Assembly: GCF_005490785.1 (NCBI RefSeq)
Contig: NZ_CP027295.1
Span: 3,100,001 to 3,164,000 of the forward strand
Source of the DNA: Brachybacterium sp. SGAir0954
GTDB taxonomy: Bacteria; Actinomycetota; Actinomycetes; Actinomycetales; Dermabacteraceae
Direction: 5' to 3'
DNA: 64,000 nucleotides
How positions within the stretch are numbered: the first letter of the stretch is position 1; each line of letters begins with the position of its first letter. This document shows positions 8,265-16,407 of this stretch, one piece after another. The notes under the pieces were generated by a model. It was not told the DNA's origin. It made no database searches and saw nothing but the letters and a program-made list of their open reading frames with translations. Position numbers and translations under genes: made by a program.

Positions 8265-9114
8265 TCACGCCCGCAGCACTCCCGCCGCCTCCGCCGCACG
8301 CGCGGAGCGGCCGCTCTCCCTGCCCCGCGTCATGGGCCTGCTCTACGCGTCCCGGATCCGCTCGCAGGCCTCGTTCCGCACGAGCTTCGTCGCGGACGTC
8401 CTCGGCCAGATGCTCGTGGTGGGCACCGAGTTCCTCGAGCTGTGGGTGATCCTCTCGCAGGTCGGGGTGCTCGGCGGGATGGCCCTCACCCAGGTGGCGG
8501 TCGTGTACGGTCTCGGCGCCCTCGCCTTCGGCCTCGCGGACCTCTTCTTCGGGGAGATCGACGGGCTCTCCACCATGGTGCGCTCGGGGAAGCTCGAGAC
8601 GCTGCTGATCCGGCCGCTGCCCGTCCTGCTGCAGATCTCGAGCATGGACCTCTCCCTGCGGCGCCTGGGCCGGATCCTGGTGGGGCTGTCCACCTACGTG
8701 ATCGCGCTCGTGGTCGCCGGGTTCTCGCCCACGCCGCTGACCCTGCTGCTCGCCCTCACCGCGCCGCTCGCCGGCGCGGCCGTGTTCGCGGCGCTGCTGA
8801 CGACGGCGGGGGCGATGCAGTTCTGGCTGGTCGACGGCCGTGAGTTCGCGAACGCCTTCACCTACGGCGGCAACTACGTCGCGACGAACCCGGGCGCCGT
8901 GTTCCCGCTGCCGCTGCGGGCCTTCTTCACCTTCGTCGTCCCCGCGACCCTCATCGCCTACGCCCCCACCCTGACCCTGCTGGACCTGCCGGGCCCCGCC
9001 CTCATCCCGGCATGGTCGGGATGGCTCGGGGTGCCGGCGGGGATCCTCACCTGGACCCTCGCGTCGCTGCTCTGGCGCGCCGGGGTGCGCCGCTACACCG
9101 GAGCCGGAGGCTGA
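8257..9114 (+). CDS. ABC-2 type export permease, second subunit
   Basis: The partner permease, 285 residues and about six helices, starting at a GTG preceded by GGAGG. It carries the same family mark in the first cytoplasmic loop (MVRSGKLETLLIRPLPVLLQ). A conserved patch AFTYGGNYVATNPGAVFPLP follows the fourth helix, typical of the half transporters that heterodimerise with the preceding type. The overlap with the first permease and the two-base gap to the ATPase gene show one operon. The role is export of an unidentified compound across the cytoplasmic membrane. Confidence 0.8.
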   Translation: MADHARSTPAASAARAERPLSLPRVMGLLYASRIRSQASFRTSFVADVLGQMLVVGTEFLELWVILSQVGVLGGMALTQVAVVYGLGALAFGLADLFFGEIDGLSTMVRSGKLETLLIRPLPVLLQISSMDLSLRRLGRILVGLSTYVIALVVAGFSPTPLTLLLALTAPLAGAAVFAALLTTAGAMQFWLVDGREFANAFTYGGNYVATNPGAVFPLPLRAFFTFVVPATLIAYAPTLTLLDLPGPALIPAWSGWLGVPAGILTWTLASLLWRAGVRRYTGAGG

Positions 9115-9116
9115 CC

Positions 9117-10193
9117 ATGATTACGTCCCCCACCTCGACCACCGACTCCCCCGCCGCGGCCGGCGACGCCCCGGCGGTCGTCCTGGACGCCCTGCGCCGC
9201 GACTTCGCCGTGCGCTCCCGTCGCCCCGGCTCCCTGCGCCGTGAGCGGCGCACCGTGCGCGCCGTGGACGACCTCACCCTCACCGTGCGGCGCGGGGAGG
9301 CCGTCGGCTTCGTCGGCGCGAACGGCGCGGGCAAGTCGACGACGATCAAGATGATGACCGGCATCCTGCGCCCCACCTCCGGGAGCGTGAGCGTGCTGGG
9401 CCGCGAGCCGGTCCCCGAGCGGCGGCACCTGGCGCGGGAGATCGGCGTCGTCTTCGGCCAGCGCTCGCAGCTGTGGTGGGACCTGCCGCTGCGCGAGTCC
9501 TACCGGATCCTCGCCGCGATGCACCGCCTGACCGACTCGGCGCGGGAGCGGCGGCTCGAGCGGCTCGTGGAGGGCCTGGGCCTCGAGGAGTTCCTGGACC
9601 GGCCCGTGCGCCAGCTGTCGCTGGGCCAGCGGATGCGCGGCGAGGTCGCCGCCGCGCTGCTGCACTCCCCCGCCCTCGTCGTGCTCGACGAGCCGACGAT
9701 CGGGCTGGACATGGTCTCCAAGGAGGGACTGCGCCGCTTCTTGCAGGAGGACCGCGCCGAGCGCGGCACCACGCTCTTCCTCACGACCCACGACATGGGC
9801 GACGTGGAGCGGCTGTGCGAGCGGATCGCGGTCGTCAACCACGGCAGCGTCGCCTTCGACGGCACGATCACCGCGTTCCGCGAGCACCTCGACTCCCCGC
9901 GCGAGCTGATCGTGGACCTCGCCGAGCCGAGGGAGACCCTGGCCCTGCCCGCCGGGGCCGCGACCGACGCCGTCGAGGCCGAGGGGATCCGCCACCGCAT
10001 CCGCTTCTCGGGCACGGCGCTGACCGTGCCCGCGCTGCTCGAGGCGATCGGTGCGCAGGCGAGCATCCGGGACCTCGCCCTCACCGAGCCCGCGATCGAG
10101 GACCTCGTGCGGCAGGTGTACGCGCGGGGGAAGGAACCCGCCCGCGGGGCGGGGCCAGGGGACGAGCCCGACCAGGGGCCGGACCGGGCATAG
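9117..10193 (+). CDS. ABC transporter ATP-binding protein of the exporter
   Basis: The ATPase of the three-gene exporter, 358 residues. The ATG at 9117 follows the second permease by two bases; longer in-frame starts would run back into that gene. Walker A is GANGAGKSTT, the signature LSLGQRMRGE, and Walker B ALVVLDEPTIGLD followed by the switch His in LTTHD. About 100 residues after the nucleotide-binding domain form the C-terminal regulatory segment common in NatA/DrrA-like ATPases that drive ABC-2 exporters. Hydrolysis by this subunit should power both preceding permeases. Confidence 0.9.
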   Translation: MITSPTSTTDSPAAAGDAPAVVLDALRRDFAVRSRRPGSLRRERRTVRAVDDLTLTVRRGEAVGFVGANGAGKSTTIKMMTGILRPTSGSVSVLGREPVPERRHLAREIGVVFGQRSQLWWDLPLRESYRILAAMHRLTDSARERRLERLVEGLGLEEFLDRPVRQLSLGQRMRGEVAAALLHSPALVVLDEPTIGLDMVSKEGLRRFLQEDRAERGTTLFLTTHDMGDVERLCERIAVVNHGSVAFDGTITAFREHLDSPRELIVDLAEPRETLALPAGAATDAVEAEGIRHRIRFSGTALTVPALLEAIGAQASIRDLALTEPAIEDLVRQVYARGKEPARGAGPGDEPDQGPDRA

Positions 10194-10254
10194 GGGACAC
10201 CCCGGGTGGTGGGATGATGGACGACTCCCCGCCCGCGCCCCCTGAAGGAGGACC

Positions 10255-11610
10255 ATGGCCCGCTCCTATGCGACCGTCGGCCAGATGACGACCTATGCCG
10301 TGGACAAGGCCGTCTCCTCCCCGGACCTCGCCTCCCACCGCGACCACACCGCCCATGTGGAGCTCATGCTGAGCCACATGCTCGAGTTCGTGCTCATGGC
10401 GCCGCGCAGCCGGGAGGCGTTCCTGCGCACGATCGCGCGCAGCGAGCGGGAGACCGGCGCGATCGTCGCGGACCCCCGCCCCCGCCGCTCCTCCCCCGAC
10501 CTGGTCGCGGACCTCCTGCCCGAGGACGGCGCCGCGGAGGACGCGGCCCGCCTCGGCGTCGCCGTGCGCGTGCAGTCGCCGCTGAGCACCGCGCGCCTCG
10601 TGCGCATCGCCGCCGCGCTGGGCCCGGACCCGCAGGACGCGATCGTCAGCATCGTGCGCAGCCACGACGCTGACGCCCAGCGCCGCACCGCCGCGGAGGC
10701 CACCGCCCAGCTCGAGGCGACCACCCCCGCGGTGCCCGCGATCGTGGTCTCCACCTGGAGCCGCATCGGGAAGAAGCTCGCGAAGGCCGATCCCGGCCAC
10801 AAGGACCTCTGGGAGACGATCGGCGAGATCGGGGAGAACGCCGGCTCGCCCGTGGTCCAGTACCCGCTCGACGCCCGCGCCCTGCTCACCTCCCCGCGGG
10901 TCGCGGAGGAGCTCCACGGCCACCTCGAGCTGCTGCGCCGCGCGAGCCGCGAGCTGCTGAACACCTCGCCGCGCTTCTCCACCCGTCGCGGTCAGGTGGG
11001 CGCGCACCTGCAGGCCGGCGTGGCCCGCGCCCGTGCGGGGCTCGAGCTGGGCGAGGCGGATCGCGGCACCCTCGTGCACGCCCGGCGCGGCACGCAGACC
11101 CCGATCCCGCTCGGCATCGGCTCCCTCGAGGACCCTGCGGAGACCGCGCAGGCCGACGAGCGGCTCGACGCGCTCGCCCGCGACGCCGCCGCCTGGCGGG
11201 CCGATCCGTCCCTGCTCCCGGACCCCCCGGAGCTGATCGGCACGGCCGTCTCCCCCGAGGCGGAGGGTGCCCGCCTGCTGCTGTGGGCCCTGTTCCATCC
11301 GACCCTGCTCGCCGAGCGCGGCTTCGCCCTGGCACCTGCGCGCCGCCAGCCGGCGCTCACCTCGACGACCCTCGCCCTGCGGCTCGTCGAGGCCGACGGC
11401 GACCCGGAGGTGCTGTACCGGATCTCGGTGGGCGGCGCCGCGCCGTGGACCTCCCTCGTGCCGCGCGTGACCCGCGAGGCGACCGCGGAGCTGGCCCCCG
11501 AGTCCTATGCGGTCGCGCCCGGGAAGGGCCAGTCCACCTCCGACTTCGTGTGGGAGGTGCACCGGGCGCTGCGCTCGCTGACGATCCCCCTGCGGGACCT
11601 GCGCGGCTGA
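10255..11610 (+). CDS. Conserved-looking protein of unknown function (451 aa)
   Basis: I do not recognise this protein. It starts at an ATG behind a strong GGAGG and is 451 residues, soluble, with no signal peptide, membrane helix or nucleotide-binding motif. The N-terminal third is helical (VELMLSHMLEFVLMAPRSRE). The middle is Ala/Arg-rich and probably helical, with RASRELLNTSPRF. The last 120 residues look like alpha/beta structure ending in SDFVWEVHRALRSLTIPLRDL. Codon use matches neighbours, so it seems a resident gene. It lies 61 bases after the ABC ATPase gene and may be cotranscribed, but nothing ties it functionally to export. Confidence 0.7.
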   Translation: MARSYATVGQMTTYAVDKAVSSPDLASHRDHTAHVELMLSHMLEFVLMAPRSREAFLRTIARSERETGAIVADPRPRRSSPDLVADLLPEDGAAEDAARLGVAVRVQSPLSTARLVRIAAALGPDPQDAIVSIVRSHDADAQRRTAAEATAQLEATTPAVPAIVVSTWSRIGKKLAKADPGHKDLWETIGEIGENAGSPVVQYPLDARALLTSPRVAEELHGHLELLRRASRELLNTSPRFSTRRGQVGAHLQAGVARARAGLELGEADRGTLVHARRGTQTPIPLGIGSLEDPAETAQADERLDALARDAAAWRADPSLLPDPPELIGTAVSPEAEGARLLLWALFHPTLLAERGFALAPARRQPALTSTTLALRLVEADGDPEVLYRISVGGAAPWTSLVPRVTREATAELAPESYAVAPGKGQSTSDFVWEVHRALRSLTIPLRDLRG

Positions 11611-11675
11611 GGGTCCGCGCGGCCGTCGGCGATCTCACGCCGCCACCTGCCGCCCCGGTGCGCCAGGATGGTGCC

Positions 11676-12761
11676 ATGACGGAGAGCGCAGGGGCCGCGG
11701 TGCGGCACGGGGAGTACAAGGTCCGCGGCGGGAAGCTCGTCTCGGTGGACCTCACCATCGACGAGGGCAGGATCGCCTCCGCGCACGTGTTCGGCGACTT
11801 CTTCCTCGAGCCGGACCATGCGCTCGAGGAGATCGGCGCGGCGCTCGTGGGCCTGCCCTCGGACGTCTCCTCCCCCGCGGCGACCGCCGCGATCACCACC
11901 CGCCTCGAGGCGCTGCCCGGCGGCGTGCAGATGATCGGCTTCGACGCGGAGGCGGTCGCGATCGCGGCGCGCCGGGCCCTGGGCCAGGCGAGCTCCTGGG
12001 ACGACCTCACCTTCGACGTCATCGGCCCGCAGGTGCTGCCGCCCGCGATGCACGTCGCCCTCGACGAGGTGCTCCCCCACGAGGTCGCCGCGGGCCGCCG
12101 GCCGCCCCTGTTCCGGATCTGGGACTGGGACGAGCCGTGCGTGGTGATCGGCTCCTACCAGTCGCTGCGCAACGAGATCGACGCGGAGGGCGCCGCCCGC
12201 CACGGCATCGACGTGGTGCGGCGCATCACCGGCGGCGGCGCGATGTTCATGGAGCACGGCAACTGCATCACCTACTCGCTCGTGGTCCCCACCTCGCTCG
12301 TCGAGGGCCTCAGCTTCGAGCAGGCCTACGCCTACCTCGACGACTGGGTCATGGCGGCGCTCGCGGAGATCGGCGTGCAGGCCCGCTACGTCCCGCTCAA
12401 CGACATCGCCTCGGAGCAGGGAAAGATCGGCGGCGCCGCCCAGCGCCGCTTCGCGGGAGGGGTGCTGCTGCACCACGTGACCATGAGCTACGACATCGAC
12501 GCGCAGAAGATGGGCGAGGTGCTGCGGATCGGTCGGGAGAAGCTCTCCGACAAGGGCACGAAGAGCGCGAACAAGCGCGTGGACCCGATCCGTTCGCAGA
12601 CGGGCCTGCCGCGCGACGAGATCATCGCCGGCTTCCTGGACGTCTTCCGCTCCCGCTACGCGACCACGGACTCCGCGTACACCGAGGCGGAGCTCGAGAC
12701 GGCCCGCGAGCTGGTGCGCACCAAGTTCGGGACCGAGCAGTGGACCGCGCGCATCCCCTGA
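11676..12761 (+). CDS. Lipoate-protein ligase A family protein with N-terminal accessory domain
   Basis: A 361-residue BPL/LplA fold protein. The catalytic domain occupies roughly residues 118-330, with the lipoate-loop motif RRITGGGAMFMEHGN near residue 185 and KIGGAAQRRF containing the adenylate-contacting Lys. Ahead of it, residues about 10-80 (KVRGGKLVSVDLTIDEGRIASAHVFGDFFLE) match the small accessory domain that sits at the C-terminus of E. coli LplA. The order is therefore swapped. Function is probably ligation or transfer of lipoate, or octanoate, to E2/GcvH proteins. No lipoyl enzyme is nearby. The start is an ATG lacking a clear ribosome site but with CAGGAT six bases upstream. Confidence 0.75.
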   Translation: MTESAGAAVRHGEYKVRGGKLVSVDLTIDEGRIASAHVFGDFFLEPDHALEEIGAALVGLPSDVSSPAATAAITTRLEALPGGVQMIGFDAEAVAIAARRALGQASSWDDLTFDVIGPQVLPPAMHVALDEVLPHEVAAGRRPPLFRIWDWDEPCVVIGSYQSLRNEIDAEGAARHGIDVVRRITGGGAMFMEHGNCITYSLVVPTSLVEGLSFEQAYAYLDDWVMAALAEIGVQARYVPLNDIASEQGKIGGAAQRRFAGGVLLHHVTMSYDIDAQKMGEVLRIGREKLSDKGTKSANKRVDPIRSQTGLPRDEIIAGFLDVFRSRYATTDSAYTEAELETARELVRTKFGTEQWTARIP

Positions 12762-12831
12762 GGTGCGGGCAGCCGCACCGGGCCACCACGCACCCCGCTC
12801 GGGGTGTGCTCGACCGACAGGAGAGGTGCAC

Positions 12832-13425
12832 GTGAGCACTCGGCGGTTCCTCCCGCGCGGGTCCCGCACCTACGAGCTGAGCCGCTGTCTCTCGCCCGAC
12901 TCCTTCGCGGGTCTGACCGTCCCTGCCTCGACGCACGCCTCACCCGGCGATGCCTACGGGGACCTGGCACCGGGCGACCTCGCCGAGAACGGCGCGCACC
13001 TCTACCTCCGCCATCTCGACGGGGCGCTGTGCGCCCTGCGGGAGGCGGGCCTCATCGCGGAGGACGCGCGGAACTGCGTACGGGGCGGCGCCGATGTCCT
13101 CCTCAACCCGCAGAGCTTGTCCACCCCTGCCGGGGTCGCGTGCTGGCCCTGCGACTCGTCGTTCTGGCTCCGCCACGCCGACGCCGCCGCTCTCGCCCGG
13201 ACCGCGCCCGAGCCGCTCGACGAGGACCTCCCCGCGACGTTCGCGCTGTTCATGGGACCCGACGGCGAAGCGGTCGTGATGGCGACCGGCGCGCTGTCCT
13301 GGGGTCCGACGCTCCGCGTGCTCGACCACGACGGCACCACCGTGCCGGCCGCCGCCGTGCCGCTGAGCCCGAGCTTCCCCACCCCGGGCGAGGGGGCGGA
13401 GGCGCTGCACGTCGTCGGCGACTGA
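12832..13425 (+). CDS. Hypothetical protein (197 aa)
   Basis: I do not recognise this gene. The GTG start at 12832 is set by AGGAGAGG eight bases upstream; a longer in-frame start would overlap the spacer after the ligase gene. The product is soluble, with three Cys in the middle (RNCVRGG and ACWPCDSS) that might bind metal, and a Trp-containing strand-rich C-terminus (GALSWGPTLRVLDHDG). No signal peptide or membrane helix. It is isolated between a ligase-like gene and a convergent phosphoesterase. Confidence 0.65.
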   Translation: MSTRRFLPRGSRTYELSRCLSPDSFAGLTVPASTHASPGDAYGDLAPGDLAENGAHLYLRHLDGALCALREAGLIAEDARNCVRGGADVLLNPQSLSTPAGVACWPCDSSFWLRHADAAALARTAPEPLDEDLPATFALFMGPDGEAVVMATGALSWGPTLRVLDHDGTTVPAAAVPLSPSFPTPGEGAEALHVVGD

Positions 13426-13511
13426 GCTCCGCCGGCGTCCCGTGGGCACCCGACCGGTGAGACCCCGGAGGGGTCGCCGGCGACAGCGCAGGACGAGCGG
13501 GCTCGCGAGGA

Positions 13512-14276
13512 TCAGGCGGCCGTGAGCCCGAGCGCCGCGTGCCGCCCGCGGTAGATCCCCGTGCGCAGCTCGATCTCCCAGGCCTCCGCGGCGGGCATGC
13601 CCCACTCGTGGGCGACGGCGATCTCGGCCTCCACGTCGTAGGGGACGCGCACGAACTGCACGCCGAACGGTGCGGCCCCGTCGGCCCCGTCGTCCCCCTC
13701 GAGGATCACGTACGAGGGGACGGGGCCGTCGAGCGGGTTGCCGACGCTGCCGACGTTGACGAGCGTCCGCTCCCCCTGCACCTCGAGGAAGGCGTCGTGG
13801 ATGTCGCCGTAGACGAGCACGTCCGCCGACGGGCCGTCCCCGGTGAACGGCGTCGGCTCGAACATCATCGCGAAGGTCTGCGGGTCCGGGTCGCGGTGCA
13901 CCCGGGTGAACTCGTCGATCGGCGAGGCGTGCACGAGCCGCACGATCCGGCCCGAGAGCCGCAGATCGAGGCTGCCCGGGAGGCCCAGCAGCCAGTCGCG
14001 CCGCTCCGCGCCGAGCTCGCCGTGCCACCACGCGGGCCCCTCCCCCTCCGGCGCCTCGGGGCTCGCGACGAACACCTCCCAGTTCCCACGCACCGTCGCC
14101 TCGCAGCGCTCCCGGGTGAGGTCCGTGCAGGCCGCGCCGCGCGGGCCCTTCCCCACGACGTCGCCGAGGTTGATCACGCGGGTGATGCCGCGGGAGGCGA
14201 TGTCAGCGAGGACCACCTCGTAGGCGGTGAGGTTGCCGTGCACGTCGGAGACCAGGGCGATGCGGGTGAGGGCCAT
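13512..14276 (-). CDS. Metallophosphoesterase (calcineurin-like, YfcE/MJ0936-type)
   Basis: A 254-residue dimetal phosphoesterase. Signature ligands are visible in order: ALVSDVHGN (Asp and His), INLGDVVGKG (Asp), TVRGNWE (Asn), a His in RLVHASP, and YGDIHDAF with NVGSVGNP at the end. That order is typical of small phosphodiesterases of the YfcE/MJ0936 group. The substrate is not evident. The ATG at 14274-14276 is preceded by TACCGT with a six-base gap and no ribosome site, so it is probably leaderless. Longer upstream frames are not supported. It stands alone. Confidence 0.85.
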   Translation of the reverse strand: MALTRIALVSDVHGNLTAYEVVLADIASRGITRVINLGDVVGKGPRGAACTDLTRERCEATVRGNWEVFVASPEAPEGEGPAWWHGELGAERRDWLLGLPGSLDLRLSGRIVRLVHASPIDEFTRVHRDPDPQTFAMMFEPTPFTGDGPSADVLVYGDIHDAFLEVQGERTLVNVGSVGNPLDGPVPSYVILEGDDGADGAAPFGVQFVRVPYDVEAEIAVAHEWGMPAAEAWEIELRTGIYRGRHAALGLTAA

Positions 14277-14282
14277 GCGCCC

Positions 14283-14288
14283 ACGGTA
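14283..14288 (-). promoter_or_regulatory. Leaderless -10 box of the metallophosphoesterase gene
   Basis: TACCGT on the minus strand, six bases before the ATG. No Shine-Dalgarno sequence lies between. Confidence 0.45.
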
Positions 14289-14341
14289 CGGCGGGGCGAC
14301 AGACGTGGGCAGGGCGTCAGCTCGAGGTGTGGGGACCGGTG

Positions 14342-14985
14342 TCACCGACGGGTGGCGACCCGTGCACCGATCGTTGCCATGGGCCCGTCGAACCGGTCGA
14401 GGTCGAACACGAATCCTTCCGTGTTGCAGTACTCGATGGCCTCGTCGACGTACCTCGGATCGTCCAAGTCGAAGCAAGCGATCTCGAGCGCGCGGAAGGC
14501 CCAGGAACGTCTCTTCCCGCCCTCGCTGCGCCCTCCCCGGCAGCAGGCGGCTCGCCGTGGAGAAGCGCTCTCCACATCGCGTCGAAGGAGTCGTAGTGGA
14601 GGAGCCAGGGGACGAGCTGGGTCGTCAGATCCTCGAGGAGGGCGGTTCGATCGTCGGCGTCACGGATCAGGTACGCGTCGTCGCGGCTCATGATCTCGGG
14701 ATGCGTGCGGATGATGCTCTCCCGGAACCGTGGCCCCGGGGGCGAGGCGACGAGCTCGACGTGGACTGTGCCGCTGATCTTGGCGAAAGGGCCCTGCGCA
14801 GGAGTGCCTGCTCTGAGGGAGAGCCGGCTCTGGAGCTCCGGGCGATCACGGCGCCAGGTGACGGGCCCCGCCTTCGCGAAGCCCCGGGACCGCATGAACG
14901 GCGCGATCTCGCGGGCGACCAGCTTCAGGTCTGAGTCCGTCTGCGCGGCCGCTTCGCGTTCGCGCCGCGTCATCTCCGTACGCAT
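14342..14985 (-). pseudogene. DUF4304-like protein, frameshifted
   Basis: Two overlapping reading frames on the same strand make up one protein of about 214 residues. The first runs from the ATG at 14985 (ribosome site GGAGGGAG) through LVPWLLHYDSFDAMWRALLHGEPPAAG. The second carries WAFRALEIACFDLDDPRY and ends at ARVATRR. The join falls at the C4 run (G4 on the coding strand) at 14535-14538, where one extra base restores a continuous frame. The restored ALEIA region is the usual end of DUF4304-type proteins, of unknown role and often near toxin or immunity loci. It may be a true pseudogene or a homopolymer sequencing error. Confidence 0.65.
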
Positions 14986-15064
14986 TCCCGTCTCTCCCTC
15001 CGTCTCCTCCAGCCCGAGCCCCCGTGGGCGGGGCCCCTTCGGCGCTCTGATGGGCGTGTTCGCC

Positions 15065-15070
15065 TAGTAT
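15065..15070 (+). promoter_or_regulatory. Leaderless -10 box of the 15077 gene
   Basis: TAGTAT followed by six bases and the GTG start at 15077. There is no ribosome binding site and no obvious -35 box. Confidence 0.5.
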
Positions 15071-15076
15071 CCGTTG

Positions 15077-16324
15077 GTGCTCGCTCTCATCCGCCTTCCG
15101 CAAGCTGATGTGCTCCGGCTCCTCGCCGAGGATCCGACCGCATCGGTGTCGCCGGGCTCAGAGCGCGGGTGGACGGCGGCAGTCGTAGAGGACGAGGACG
15201 CCCTTCCCTCGAACCTCCCATCGATCCTCCTCGATCTGGACGTCGAGGTCACGCTGGTCGTCAGGACAGACTCACGATCAACCGCGCTGAGATGGGTCCC
15301 GGCGTCAGAGATTCCTCGCGCGGACGAATTGACCGTGCCACTGACGATCGTCGATGCACTCACCGATGTGTTGGAGCTGAGCCCCGACCATCGGGACGTG
15401 CTCATCTCCCGGATCGCGGCTCGCCCCGACCCCGACGACCTCGCACAGGATCTGGGATCCGCGGTCGGTCTCCCGGACATCGACCCGCCGCAGCCCCGCA
15501 CGGCCGTCGTCCTGGCGCGGATCCCCGAGAAGCGGATGCGTGCAGCGGGGTCCTTGGTCACGGCGACTCTCGTCCCCGTGGAGCTCTCCGCCCTCGACGA
15601 CGGTTGGTCCCTTCTGCAGCCCACCACCGACGCCGAGACATCCGACGAGCTCGCGATCATTGTCGGGACGGCGCTCCAAGCAGGAAACCTCGGACACCGC
15701 AGGCGGCGGGTGCTCCTCCTGTGGCGCGGTGAGGGAGCAACCAGCGGCGCCATGGTCTTCCATCGATCTCGCATGCTCGCCTCGATGGTCTGGAGCTCGT
15801 CGTGGACCGAGCCTGCCCTGAGCGGGTGGGAGGTTCGGGACGAGATCACCGAGGAGTTCGCGCGGTTGAGTCGGGACCGCCCCGTCGATTCGGCGCGGCT
15901 CCGCGCCCTGTTCCGTTCGGACGACGTACCCGGCGATCCGCTCACGACACTCGTGGACGTCCTCGGGGTGCCTCCTGAGGCGATCGCTGCGCTGGACCGG
16001 ACGCCTTCGGCGCCGGCCCGAGAGACGCCCGCCCCCGTTGGGTTCTGGAGGTACCTCTGGGCACTTCTCAACGGTGCCGACTCGTCGGAGAGGATCCCGC
16101 GTTCATGGGCGATCGGGTTCGGGGCGCTGGCCCTGGTCGTCACCGGCGTCTTCGCCGTCATGCTCGCGCTCGGGATCGCCGTCCTCGCCACTGACGGGAC
16201 CGTCGTCGACGAACACGGCTCCACGATCGAGGATCGGGTGGCGACCGCTGTCTTCGCGGTGGCGACCCTGGTGCATCTCATGATGAGCATCAGGTTCTTC
16301 CGCCTCGGGCGCCGGGATCGCTGA
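15077..16324 (+). CDS. C-terminally membrane-anchored protein of unknown function
   Basis: I do not recognise this 415-residue protein. The first 330 residues are soluble and rich in acidic and aliphatic residues. Two membrane helices follow near the C-terminus (WAIGFGALALVVTGVFAVML and a second starting RVATAVFAVATLVHLM), ending in a short basic tail RFFRLGRRDR. That topology would keep the large domain in the cytoplasm. The GTG at 15077 fits the -10 box; a TTG three bases earlier is less likely. Codon use is visibly less GC-rich than in valS next door, suggesting more recent acquisition. It is divergent from the frameshifted DUF4304-like gene. Confidence 0.65.
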   Translation: MLALIRLPQADVLRLLAEDPTASVSPGSERGWTAAVVEDEDALPSNLPSILLDLDVEVTLVVRTDSRSTALRWVPASEIPRADELTVPLTIVDALTDVLELSPDHRDVLISRIAARPDPDDLAQDLGSAVGLPDIDPPQPRTAVVLARIPEKRMRAAGSLVTATLVPVELSALDDGWSLLQPTTDAETSDELAIIVGTALQAGNLGHRRRRVLLLWRGEGATSGAMVFHRSRMLASMVWSSSWTEPALSGWEVRDEITEEFARLSRDRPVDSARLRALFRSDDVPGDPLTTLVDVLGVPPEAIAALDRTPSAPARETPAPVGFWRYLWALLNGADSSERIPRSWAIGFGALALVVTGVFAVMLALGIAVLATDGTVVDEHGSTIEDRVATAVFAVATLVHLMMSIRFFRLGRRDR

Positions 16325-16407
16325 CCCGGCCCGGGCGTGGCGCACCTGACGCTCCAGGGAGCGGGATCGACGTTGCGTGCGGGCGCGGGCCTGGAACAAT
16401 GGCCCCC

